From CAVSUR01 sp963731285 (GTDB lineage: Bacteria > Actinomycetota > Actinomycetes > Streptosporangiales > Streptosporangiaceae), in contig CAVSUR010000006.1 in NCBI GenBank assembly GCA_963731285.1, positions 248,001 through 312,000 of the forward strand: a stretch of DNA of 64,000 bases, in the 5' to 3' direction. Both the position numbers and the translations under genes were made by a program. This document shows positions 27,401-34,156 of this stretch, piece by piece (the first letter of the stretch is position 1; each line of letters opens with the position of its first letter). The notes beneath the pieces were generated by a model. The model was not told the origin of the DNA. It saw only the letters and a program-made list of their open reading frames with translations, and did not search any database.

Positions 27401-27661
27401 TGCCCGCCGCAGCGCTGCCCTGACCACGCCGGTGTCGGCGGCGGCCTGGGCCGCGTCCACTGATCCGCTGACCTGAACCGACAGGTCCCTGGTCGCGGCC
27501 AGCTGCCGGTCGACCGCCTGCGGCAGGGCCGCGGCGCTGAAGTCGGCCAGCGCGGCGGTGAGCGCGGCGGCGATGACCGCGGCGAGCAGCACGCAGCCGA
27601 GCAGCATCCGGCTTGAGCCCATCCGGCGGAGCACGAACGAGGCGTTCGCACCTTGCCGCAT
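24413..27661 (-). CDS. FtsX-like ABC transporter permease, first gene of the ABC operon
   Basis: 1082 residues from the ATG at 27661, chosen because a GGAGGA ribosome site lies about 8 bases upstream; the frame also opens at 27718. It has an N-terminal helix (MLLGCVLLAAVIAAALTAALADF), a large outside domain, an FtsX helix block in the middle (LELLLVTVAAIALAARLLASQREEEAALLAARG) and a second at the C-terminus (AVGAAAALLAMLGFAISVAASLRERRARSALLAALGVS). Together with the 911-residue permease and two ATPases it forms one export system. The downstream start overlaps by 4 bp. Confidence 0.85.
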   Translation of the reverse strand: MRQGANASFVLRRMGSSRMLLGCVLLAAVIAAALTAALADFSAAALPQAVDRQLAATRDLSVQVSGSVDAAQAAADTGVVRAALRRAFGGLHARLNTAVWSDPLGVPAAPGRGTPIAQVAALDGITGQARLTSGAWPGPARPGAPVPVAVPAAVAGQLDAAVGHVLAVRDRDTGAPIRLRVTGWYRPRDPASPYWHLDLISTSGSMVGGGFRTYGPLIAGRSAFGPRQLAVGQASWLAVPGRTRIPPAELTTVAGRISAAAGRLRTGQALGGLQAATGIPRLLTGLASSYAVARSLLAVSGLELLLVTVAAIALAARLLASQREEEAALLAARGAARSQLAVLALAEALLLAAVAAVAGVVLGRWLAGALAGSGLPGGLTAGSAWAAVSVVLLVAAVVLAWPALRPATPGDARARRGRQAALAGAARAGGDAAVLALALVAAWQLRRYSAVGRGEPAGIDPVLVAAPALLLAGCALIPLRLAPVLVRLAERATARGRRLGGALASWEVARRPVRQTGPALLAIVAVAIGTLALAQQQSWRQSGRDQAAYAIGADVQAGPPAPLPLSRGAAISGARGVTAAMAVSSFNGAIGGEILALDARRAAATVLLRADQSPVPAAALWRTITPAGRSPGLAVPGRPARLAITAQLSPVPRSWGLGPLAAAVSVQDASGAVFSVPAGVLPADGRAHQLIAQLSPGRRAAYPLRLLDLAWSFRLPGFAVPPPGQGTAGAAAARAARQALRRRVTLTVGAVGTFASGRALGGWLAGAGSQDLAGGSGAVGAPPAPVSWRPGPAGRQELTFRPGFGHLVPAKGVPPQPVSGSVTLTAQPVPAVLPGIATRAFLAASSTSVGTTVPVTASGSPVPVRIVAAIRSFPTAGQGGVLLVDQAALQQVLAAMSVPPVPVTSWWLRTAGGTVPSGLPPGTDVADRDRRAAALISAPVAAAPQRAAAAVGAAAALLAMLGFAISVAASLRERRARSALLAALGVSRAAQTVQLCLEQLLLAVPAVAGGLLLGAVAARLLVPAVTLTALATVPVPPPAVVLPLGWAVSLAAAVAALPVLAAAVTVARRPDPAAELRAVELA

Positions 27662-27743
27662 GGGCTGGTCCTCCGCAGACGGCCCCGGCGCGCCCGGGCC
27701 GCCGGGGCGGGCAGCCATATCTGGCCTGACCGGGCTCCGGTGA

Positions 27744-28874
27744 TCAGGCTAGGCCGGGATCAGGCCGGCGGTCAGCGCCCAGCCCGCGAACGTTATCCGA
27801 CTGTATTGTCGCGGGCCCCGCGGGCCCGGGGCCAGTGCCGAGCTCCGCCCGGACCGCGGCCGCGGCGGCCACCATCACGTCCAGCTTGGCCCGGGCGGTG
27901 TCCGGGCGCAGCTGCCGCATCCCGCAGTCCGGGTTGATCACCAGGCTGCGGGCCGGGACGTACTGCAGCGCCCGGCGGATCCGGTCGGCCACCACCTCGG
28001 GGCTCTCCACCCGGTCCGATTTCACGTTGACCGTGCCCAGGCCGAGCTCCCGGTCCCACTGGTAGCGGTCCAGCAGCCGCAGGTCCTCGTCGCCCTGGCG
28101 GGCGAACTCCAGTGCCAGCCGGTCCACCCGGGTGTCCTTGACGTAGGGGAACAGGAAGTCGTAGTGGCTGGCCCACAGCGGCCGGGCGTACCGGTTGCCG
28201 TAGCAGACGTGCAGCGTCCAGCTGACGCCGGGCACGTCGGTGACGATGTTGATGGCCTCGATCGCGAGCGCGATGTCCTCCGGGTAGCCCGCCAGGAACG
28301 GCTCGTCGATCTGCAGCAGCCGCGCGCCGGCCGCAGCCAGCTGCCGCGCCTCGGCCCGCAGATGCCGGGCCAGCGCCCTGACCAGGTCCGCGGAGTCGCC
28401 GTGGCCGCTGCCGGTGATCCGCCGCGACAGCGAGAACGGCCCGGTCACCGACACCTTGAGCGGCATGTCAGTGAGCTGCCGGGCGAACGCGTAATCCGCC
28501 GCCAGCCCGAGGCTCTGGCCGGCCGCGGGCTCGGGCAGCGGCCGGTCCGCATGTGCCTCGTAGTAATCGAGGTAGTCGGCCTTGGGGCGGTCCGCGATGC
28601 GCACGCCGGGAATCCGAGCCAGCAGGTAGTCGGTATCGTTGTCGCGCCGCAGCTCGCCGTCGGAGATGATGTCGATCCCGGCCCGCTCCTGATCCAGGAT
28701 CGCGGCCTTGATCGCCGTCTCGGTGGCCTGATCGAGATAGCGGGCGCTGATCCGGTGCCGGTGGTAGTCGTTGCGCAGCTGGCCCAGCCACTCGGCCACC
28801 GCGAACGACCCGATCACCGTCGTCGGCAGCAGCGGCAGCACGCCGGGCGGCCCGGCGGCGGCCGGGCGGCTCAT
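27744..28874 (-). CDS. Core-type MetE: cobalamin-independent methionine synthase C-terminal domain protein
   Basis: 376 residues, half the size of classical MetE, keeping only the catalytic barrel. Visible landmarks are LPTTVIGSFAVAEWL, ISDGELRRDNDTDYLL, LKVSVTGPFSLSRRI, LQIDEPFLAGYPED, a zinc-binding His-x-Cys in LHVCYGN (residue about 220) and the last Cys in INPDCGMRQL (about 314). Short enzymes of this type lack the folate-binding N-domain; some relatives take the methyl group from a corrinoid protein or act on other thiols. It overlaps the methyltransferase gene by 4 bp (ATGA) and closes an operon with an MTHFR-like gene, so a role in methyl-group use is likely. The acceptor is not determined. 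Confidence 0.85.
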   Translation of the reverse strand: MSRPAAAGPPGVLPLLPTTVIGSFAVAEWLGQLRNDYHRHRISARYLDQATETAIKAAILDQERAGIDIISDGELRRDNDTDYLLARIPGVRIADRPKADYLDYYEAHADRPLPEPAAGQSLGLAADYAFARQLTDMPLKVSVTGPFSLSRRITGSGHGDSADLVRALARHLRAEARQLAAAGARLLQIDEPFLAGYPEDIALAIEAINIVTDVPGVSWTLHVCYGNRYARPLWASHYDFLFPYVKDTRVDRLALEFARQGDEDLRLLDRYQWDRELGLGTVNVKSDRVESPEVVADRIRRALQYVPARSLVINPDCGMRQLRPDTARAKLDVMVAAAAAVRAELGTGPGPAGPATIQSDNVRGLGADRRPDPGLA

Positions 28875-30352
28875 TCCCGCACCGCGGCGGTCAGGGTACG
28901 GATGGCGGCCGACGGCCGCTGCGCGAACGGCGCGATCGTCACGTCGTACCCGCCCCGGCCCGCCACCTGCCGCAGCAGCGGGCCATTGACCCAGTTCACC
29001 ACGGAGCCGTCGTACTTGCCCGGGCCGTAGAAGCCGTGCTGGTAATCCCGGACGTCGGTCACGAACAGGTCGTGGCACTGCAGCTGGCCGAACGGGTGCA
29101 GCAGCGGCAGGGCCTCGGCGAAGCTGGACAGTGCCCCGTTGCTGACGTGCATCCGGACGTCGCCGCCGGATTCCAGCAGCGGCCGCAGCGCCTCGCCGGT
29201 CAGGTCCGGGCCGATCTGGTACTCGTCCAGGGCCGCCATCGGCACGTACCGCTCGGCTAGCCGCACCGCGCTCCACACCTCGCGCCAGAACTCCACCGCC
29301 CGCTCTGGCCGCCCGAACTGCCCGGGCAGCATGTCGCACAGCAGCTCGGGGCCGAGCCGCAGCAGCTTGCCCACCAGCGCGGCGAGCTCGCGGCCTGGCG
29401 TGCCGAACCTGCGGCCGATGCGCCGGGCGTCGGCGGCCGGCAAGAACGCGCGGACCTCCACCTGGTAGGCGCGGCCGCCGATCCGGGCGATCTCGTCGGC
29501 CGGCAGGTTGTCGTAGACGTTGGAGATGTACACCAGGAAGGCCTTGCCGCGCAGGAAGCCGAGGCTGGAGGTGGGATGGGTGGCGTCGACGACCAGCGAG
29601 GTGACGTGCTCGGCGTGGCTGGCGACCGCCTGCCGGGCCCGGCTGAGCACGGGCGGGGAATAGTCGCCCATAAGGTAATGCAGCCGCCGGTAGTAGTCCC
29701 GCCGGTGCACCCGCGACAGCGCGGCCAGCTCATCCAGCCAGGTGCTGGCCTGGCTGCCGTTGCCCACCCCGAGCTCGATCACGTACAGCTCGGCGGGCAG
29801 CGCGCCGCGAGAGTCCAGGTCGTCCCAGGTCTTGAACAGCCCGAGGATCAGCTCCCGCACCGCCGCGATGTCGCGCGCCTGGCTCTGCCCGTCCGGCAGC
29901 GCCTGCTCGTACCCGCGTCCGGTGGCCTGCTCCCAGTGCGCGAGCGCCTGCCAGTACAGCGCGTTGAACCGCCAGATGCAGCTGCCGCTGCCCGGCCCCC
30001 ACGGCTCCAGCGCCAGCCGGGCACCTGCTCGCGGCCCCGCCCGCCCGGCCGCCTGCTCGGCCAGCAGCGCGCTGACCAGCGCCCGGAGATCGGTATCCGG
30101 GCTGCGTCGCAGGTCTACCGCGATCTCGAGGGCGGCCGCCTCGTCGCCCGCCCCGGACTGCGCCAGCACCGGCCGCAGCTGGGCCACCTCGCGGAAGCTG
30201 GCCTTGTACTGGATCCAGTCGCACACCACGCTGACCCGCGACAGGTCGGCGGTGCCGTCGGCCAGCGCGGTGAGCACCGGGCCGAGCGCCCCGGCCAGGT
30301 CGATCCGGTCCGGCCCGCGCAGCCTGGCTACCGGCCGGACCTCAATCCGCAT
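28871..30352 (-). CDS. SAM-dependent methyltransferase, MidA/NDUFAF7-like
   Basis: 493 residues. The SAM-binding strand is YVIELGVGNGSQASTWLDEL, followed by RRLHYLMGDYSPPVLSRARQAV and a Walker-like acidic region (LVVDATHPTSSLGFLRGKAFLVYISNVYDNLPADE). The order ELGxGxG, Y-x-x-x-E/D-Y-S-P, NxxDN(L)P recalls MidA/NDUFAF7 protein-arginine methyltransferases but the assignment is only by pattern. The C-terminal half (QLQCHDLFVTDVRDYQ, GSVVNWVNGP) resembles the same fold family. It is placed between the MTHFR-like and core MetE genes, overlapping the first by 11 bp and the second by 4 bp, so it probably works on the same C1 route. Confidence 0.6.
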   Translation of the reverse strand: MRIEVRPVARLRGPDRIDLAGALGPVLTALADGTADLSRVSVVCDWIQYKASFREVAQLRPVLAQSGAGDEAAALEIAVDLRRSPDTDLRALVSALLAEQAAGRAGPRAGARLALEPWGPGSGSCIWRFNALYWQALAHWEQATGRGYEQALPDGQSQARDIAAVRELILGLFKTWDDLDSRGALPAELYVIELGVGNGSQASTWLDELAALSRVHRRDYYRRLHYLMGDYSPPVLSRARQAVASHAEHVTSLVVDATHPTSSLGFLRGKAFLVYISNVYDNLPADEIARIGGRAYQVEVRAFLPAADARRIGRRFGTPGRELAALVGKLLRLGPELLCDMLPGQFGRPERAVEFWREVWSAVRLAERYVPMAALDEYQIGPDLTGEALRPLLESGGDVRMHVSNGALSSFAEALPLLHPFGQLQCHDLFVTDVRDYQHGFYGPGKYDGSVVNWVNGPLLRQVAGRGGYDVTIAPFAQRPSAAIRTLTAAVRE

Positions 30353-31310
30353 CGGTCCTGGCCGTCATGCCCGCCTGCGCCAGGATGCCGGGGATGGCGC
30401 TCTCCCTGGCCACCGCCATCACGTGCACGCCGGCCACCCCGGGAAGCTGGCGCAGTCCGCTGATGATCTCCGCGCACAGCTGCGTCCCGGCGACGGCGAT
30501 GCCGTCCTCGCCGGCTGCCCGCAGCCGGTCGGCGACCTGCTCGGGAATATGCACGCCCGGCAGGCGCTGCAGGTGGTTCAGCGCACTCATCGACATGACC
30601 GGGCCGGCCCCGGCCAGGATGTGGCATCGCTCGAGCAGGCCCAGGTCGCGGACCTGGTCCAGCCACGCGCCGAACGCGGGCACGTCGAAGACGAACTGGG
30701 TCTGGACGAACTGGGCACCCGCCGCGACCTTGGCGGCCAGCCGTCCTGTGCTGGCCTCGGGCGGCCCGGCGGTGCTCTCCACCGCGCCGAGGAACCAGTT
30801 AGGGGGCGGATCCACTGCGCGCCTCGATATCAGCCTGCCCTCGTCCCGCATCGCGGTGGCCGCCCGCAGCAGCTCGGTGCTGGTCAGGTCGAAGACCGGC
30901 TTGGCGTCGGGGTGATCGCCCCGGCGCGGGTCGTCGCCGGTCATCAGCAGCACGTTGGGTATGCCCATCGCCGCCGCGGAGATCAGCTCTGACTGCAGCG
31001 CGATCCGGTTGCGGTCCCGGCACGTCAGCTGCATGATCGGCGCGACGCCCGCGGACATCGCCGCCAGGCTGCCCGCCCAGCTGGCCAGCCGGACCGAGGC
31101 GCCCTGGTTGTCGGTGATGTTCACCGCGTCGGCCCAGCCCGCCAGCAGCGCCGCCTTGCGCCGGACCGGCTCGATGCTGGCGCCGCGCGGCGGCCCGATC
31201 TCGGCGGTGACCGCGAACCCGCCGCCTTCGAGCACCCGGCGCAGCCTGCCTGGCTCGAAGGCCGGCGGTGCGCCCGGACTGGCCTGGTCCCCGTCCGGTG
31301 CGCCTGTCAT
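30342..31310 (-). CDS. Methylenetetrahydrofolate reductase family protein
   Basis: 322 residues from the ATG at 31310. It reads as a MetF-type TIM barrel: VTAEIGPPRGASIEPV, DAVNITDNQGASVRLAS, MQLTCRDRNRIALQSELISAAAMGI, VLLMTGDDPRRGDHPDAKPVFDL and a C-terminal GAQFVQTQFVFDV. MetF enzymes use FAD to reduce methylene-H4folate to methyl-H4folate, and the RDRN and TGDDP motifs are those of the folate/flavin site. It is first in a three-gene operon with a SAM methyltransferase and core MetE. A 13-bp inverted repeat lies 57 bp upstream. Confidence 0.85.
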   Translation of the reverse strand: MTGAPDGDQASPGAPPAFEPGRLRRVLEGGGFAVTAEIGPPRGASIEPVRRKAALLAGWADAVNITDNQGASVRLASWAGSLAAMSAGVAPIMQLTCRDRNRIALQSELISAAAMGIPNVLLMTGDDPRRGDHPDAKPVFDLTSTELLRAATAMRDEGRLISRRAVDPPPNWFLGAVESTAGPPEASTGRLAAKVAAGAQFVQTQFVFDVPAFGAWLDQVRDLGLLERCHILAGAGPVMSMSALNHLQRLPGVHIPEQVADRLRAAGEDGIAVAGTQLCAEIISGLRQLPGVAGVHVMAVARESAIPGILAQAGMTARTDAD

Positions 31311-31366
31311 GCCGCGGAGCCTACCCGGGGGCCTGGCTGGCGCATCCTGTCCCCCGGGGGGTGGCC

Positions 31367-31402
31367 GCGCCCGCCGGGCTCCCCAGCATGCCCGGCGGGC
31401 GC
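31367..31402. promoter_or_regulatory. Perfect 13-bp inverted repeat upstream of the MTHFR operon
   Basis: GCGCCCGCCGGGC (31367-31379) pairs exactly with its complement (31390-31402) around a 10-base loop. It lies 57 bp upstream of the MTHFR-type start, where a leader hairpin or a protein-binding site would be expected. No T-run follows in either direction. The rest of the 376-bp gap (31311-31686) has no gene. It includes a TAGTAT element (31571-31576) and a 14-bp tandem repeat (31641-31654, 31655-31668) before the carbonic anhydrase gene. Confidence 0.5.
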
Positions 31403-31640
31403 AGCCGGTCTTGGACATCATCCGGCACGCGGTGCTGCCCGCCCGGCCGCACCGCGGGCGTGGCATGCTCATTCCCGGGCCTGCGTCCTAGTTCGCCCTG
31501 GTGTTGGCCAAAGTTCGGTCTGGCCTCCGGGGAAACTCCGCGGCTGCTTCCCGGAGTTAACCGGGCAAGCTAGTATCAATAATTCCTACCCTGTTGTGGG
31601 ATTTTAGGCTCGGGCTACCGGCCTCCGCAGCTGGTGCTCA

Positions 31641-31668
31641 TCATCGGTGTCCGCTCATCGGTGTCCGC
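31641..31668 (+). repeat. 14-bp tandem repeat in the leader of the carbonic anhydrase gene
   Basis: TCATCGGTGTCCGC occurs twice without a gap, ending 18 bp before the GTG start and directly before the ribosome site. It may be a simple slippage duplication. Confidence 0.6.
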
Positions 31669-31686
31669 GAAGAGGGAGCGTGCCAC

Positions 31687-32175
31687 GTGTCCGCCACTGA
31701 CAACCTGATCGGGAACAACCGCCACTACGCCGAGTCGTTCTCCGGCCCGCTGCCGCTGCCGCCCTCATCCGGGGTCGCGGTCGTCGCGTGCATGGACGCG
31801 CGGATGAACGTCTACGGCATCCTCGGCCTGGCCGAAGGCCAGGCTCACGTCATCCGCAACGCCGGCGGCGTGATCACCGATGACGAGATCCGGTCCCTGG
31901 CCATCAGCCAGCGGCTGCTCGGCACCACCGAGATCATTCTCATCCACCACACCGACTGCGGCATGCTCACCTTCACCGACGACGGCTTCAAGGCCAGCAT
32001 CGAGGCGGAGACCGGCATCAAGCCCGCCTGGTCCGCCGAGTCGTTCAGCGACCTGGACGCTGACGTGCGGCAGTCAGTCGCCCGGATCAAGGCCAGCCCG
32101 TTCATCCCGCACAAGGAGTCGGTGCGCGGCTTCGTGTTCGACGTCGCCACCGGCAAGCTCAGCGAGGTGAGCTAG
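31687..32175 (+). CDS. Beta-class carbonic anhydrase
   Basis: 162 residues from the GTG at 31687 with a GAGGGA ribosome site. Zinc ligands are visible as Cys35 and the Cys-x-Asp-x-Arg dyad in VACMDARMN, then His88 and Cys91 in HHTDCGM. The protein interconverts CO2 and bicarbonate in the cytoplasm. Its short length and motif spacing fit the Rv1284-like subgroup of actinobacteria. It converges with the PAC2 gene 8 bp away. Confidence 0.93.
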   Translation: MSATDNLIGNNRHYAESFSGPLPLPPSSGVAVVACMDARMNVYGILGLAEGQAHVIRNAGGVITDDEIRSLAISQRLLGTTEIILIHHTDCGMLTFTDDGFKASIEAETGIKPAWSAESFSDLDADVRQSVARIKASPFIPHKESVRGFVFDVATGKLSEVS

Positions 32176-32182
32176 CCAGCCG

Positions 32183-33118
32183 CTAGACGGCGGGGGGCTC
32201 GGGCTGGTCGCCCTGCCCGTCCTGCTCGGCCAGGAACTGCTCGAACTGGGCGCCGAGTTCCTCCGCGGTCGGCATCGCATCTGAGTCCTCGGCCAGCAGG
32301 CTCTCGCCCCGGGCGGCGAACGCGTCGTACTGTTCCTCCAGCGACCGGACCACCTCGGTGACCTCGTCCGAGCCCTCCACCTGCCGGGCAATCTCCAGGT
32401 CGGTCCGCCGGGCTGCCTCGCGCAGCGGGTCGGACGGCAGCGTCAGCCCGCCCGCGCGCCCGATGCACTCCAGCAGGGTCACCGCGGCGGCCGGATACGC
32501 GGCCTGAGCGAGGTAGTGCGGGACGTGCACCGCGAACCCGATGGCGTCCCTGGCCTCCGCGCCGAGCTGCAGCTCGAGCAGCGCCGCCGCGCTGCCGGGA
32601 ACCTGCAGCCGGTCGACCAGCGGCCGGTACCCCTCGACCAGGGCGGTGCGCGTCGCGTGCGCGGTGACCCCGAGCGGCCTGGTGTGCGGCACTGCCATCG
32701 GAATGCCGTGGAAGCCCACCGCCAGCCGAACCCGCAGGGCAGCGGAGAGCTCTCGCACCGCGGCGGTGAACGCCTGCCACTCCCGGTCCGGTTCTGGCCC
32801 GCTGAGCAGCAGGAACGGGATGCCGCCGGCGTCGCGCAGCCGGGACACCACGAGCTCGGGGGCATCGTAATGTTCCCAGTGATCCTTGGCAAAGGTCATC
32901 ACCGGCCGCCGCGACCGGTAATCGATCAGCGCGTCGACGTCGAACCTGGCAATTTCCTCGTGCTCATGCGCGCTGGTCAGGTGCGCCGCTGCCAGCCGCC
33001 CGGCCGCGCCGGCGTCGATGAAACCGTCCAGATAGTAGAGCATGACGATGTCGCTGTCCGGCGCCGGCGGGTCCGAGGTCAGCTCGTAGAGTTCCGAAGG
33101 ATCGCGTGCCACCCTCAC
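32183..33118 (-). CDS. PAC2-family protein (proteasome-assembly-chaperone-like)
   Basis: About 311 residues from the GTG at 33118 (33112 is an alternative; both have a purine-rich site). The fold pattern is PAC2: DIVMLYYLDGFIDAGAAGRLAAAHL, VDALIDYRSRRPVMTF, PFLLLSGPEPDREWQAF, VGFHGIPMAVPHTRP, VPGSAAALLELQLG and GFAVHVPHYLAQAAYPAAAVTLLE. In actinobacteria these proteins are widespread and possibly linked to the proteasome or cell surface, but their biochemical role is not settled. The C-terminal 60 residues are acidic and helical. The start lies 66 bp from the GbsR-type gene end. Confidence 0.85.
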   Translation of the reverse strand: MRVARDPSELYELTSDPPAPDSDIVMLYYLDGFIDAGAAGRLAAAHLTSAHEHEEIARFDVDALIDYRSRRPVMTFAKDHWEHYDAPELVVSRLRDAGGIPFLLLSGPEPDREWQAFTAAVRELSAALRVRLAVGFHGIPMAVPHTRPLGVTAHATRTALVEGYRPLVDRLQVPGSAAALLELQLGAEARDAIGFAVHVPHYLAQAAYPAAAVTLLECIGRAGGLTLPSDPLREAARRTDLEIARQVEGSDEVTEVVRSLEEQYDAFAARGESLLAEDSDAMPTAEELGAQFEQFLAEQDGQGDQPEPPAV

Positions 33119-33184
33119 AGCCTCGCCGGTTGCCCGTTCCTCGCGCAAATCGGGGCGGCGGGCGGCCGGCCGGAGCCAGCCCGC

Positions 33185-33712
33185 TCAGCAGCCGGGAGCC
33201 CCGTCCCCGGCTGATCCCCTGAGCTCTTCCCAGCGGGCGATCGTGCGCGGCAGCTCGCCGCTGACGAAGTCGAAGTAGCGCGCCGATTCGGCCATCCGGA
33301 TCCCCGCCGGGGTGCCGGCGCCGAGGATGTAGATGCCGTCCCGCATCGTCGCGGTCCACCGGCTCATCAGCCGGTCCCGCAGCTTCATCATCTCCTGCCA
33401 GACATCCCCGGGGACCCGGTAATGATGCCGCCGCGAGCCGGGTTCCCCTTCACGGCGGATCAGGCCCACCTGGATCAGGTACCGCACGCCGCCGGACACC
33501 GCCGCCGGGCTGGCCTGCAGCCGGGCGGCAATATCGGCTGCGGTGAGCGAGCCGGAATCGGAGACCAGGAGCGCCACGAACGCCCGGGCCGGCATCCGCG
33601 GGAGGCCGGCCTCGACGAGGATGGCGGAGAACCGCTCGGCGAACCGGCTCACCTGCTCCTCGTCCCGGTGCGGAACGCCCCCGTCGGGTGCTGCGGGCGC
33701 CTGGTCGGCCAT
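33185..33712 (-). CDS. GbsR/MarR-family transcriptional regulator
   Basis: 175 residues from the ATG at 33712. Residues about 35-100 form the winged helix (RMPARAFVALLVSDSGSLTAADIAARLQASPAAVSGGVRYLIQVGLI, then RREGEPGSRRHHYRV), followed by an all-helical dimer segment (WQEMMKLRDRLMSRW). In many actinobacteria close relatives sit divergent to a two-gene ABC exporter; here the divergent neighbour is only a deleted remnant (33758-33997). The regulator may thus have lost its target. Confidence 0.82.
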   Translation of the reverse strand: MADQAPAAPDGGVPHRDEEQVSRFAERFSAILVEAGLPRMPARAFVALLVSDSGSLTAADIAARLQASPAAVSGGVRYLIQVGLIRREGEPGSRRHHYRVPGDVWQEMMKLRDRLMSRWTATMRDGIYILGAGTPAGIRMAESARYFDFVSGELPRTIARWEELRGSAGDGAPGC

Positions 33713-33757
33713 GCGGGTCGTCCCGGGTCGGCTGGATCTTTGTGACAGCCGGCTGGC

Positions 33758-33997
33758 TGCGTCATCCGCCTGCTCGGCCTGCTGCGCGCCGACGGCGGCA
33801 CCGCCCGGCTGCTGGGCGGCGATCCGTGGCAGCAGGCCACGGCGCTGCACCGGCGGCTGGGTTACGTGCCCGGTGACGTCACGCTCTGGCCGAACTTCAC
33901 ACGGCCAGCGCCGCGCCGCTGGCCTGGCTGACGGGCATCGCGGTCGCGCTCGCGATGGTGGCGCTGGCCGGGGCTGCGCCGCCGCGACATCGGCTGA
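33758..33997 (+). pseudogene. Relic of a two-gene ABC exporter (ATPase fragment joined to permease C-terminus)
   Basis: From 33761 the sequence reads VIRLLGLLRADGGTARLLG then DPWQQATALHRRLGYVPG and DVTLWPNFT, which is the region just after Walker A of DrrA-like exporter ATPases. Near 33900 it passes directly to TASAAPLAWLTGIAVALAMV and, after one base skip in the GGGG at 33970-33973, ends in LRRRDIG-stop at 33995-33997, the usual permease tail. Walker A, signature, Walker B and nearly all of the permease are missing. The remnant is divergent from the GbsR/MarR gene that usually controls such exporters. Confidence 0.7.
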
Positions 33998-34156
33998 CGA
34001 GCCCCGGCCCGGCCTGGGCTCGTCAGGCCCCGGCCGCAGGATCCGGCCGCCGGATCCGGCGGGGCCGGGAATCTGCCCGGGTCCTGATTCCGTTGCACCT
34101 AGGCGTCCATGGAAGTTAGTTGCCATTCAGCAAATTTCGAGGGGCATACTGCGGTC

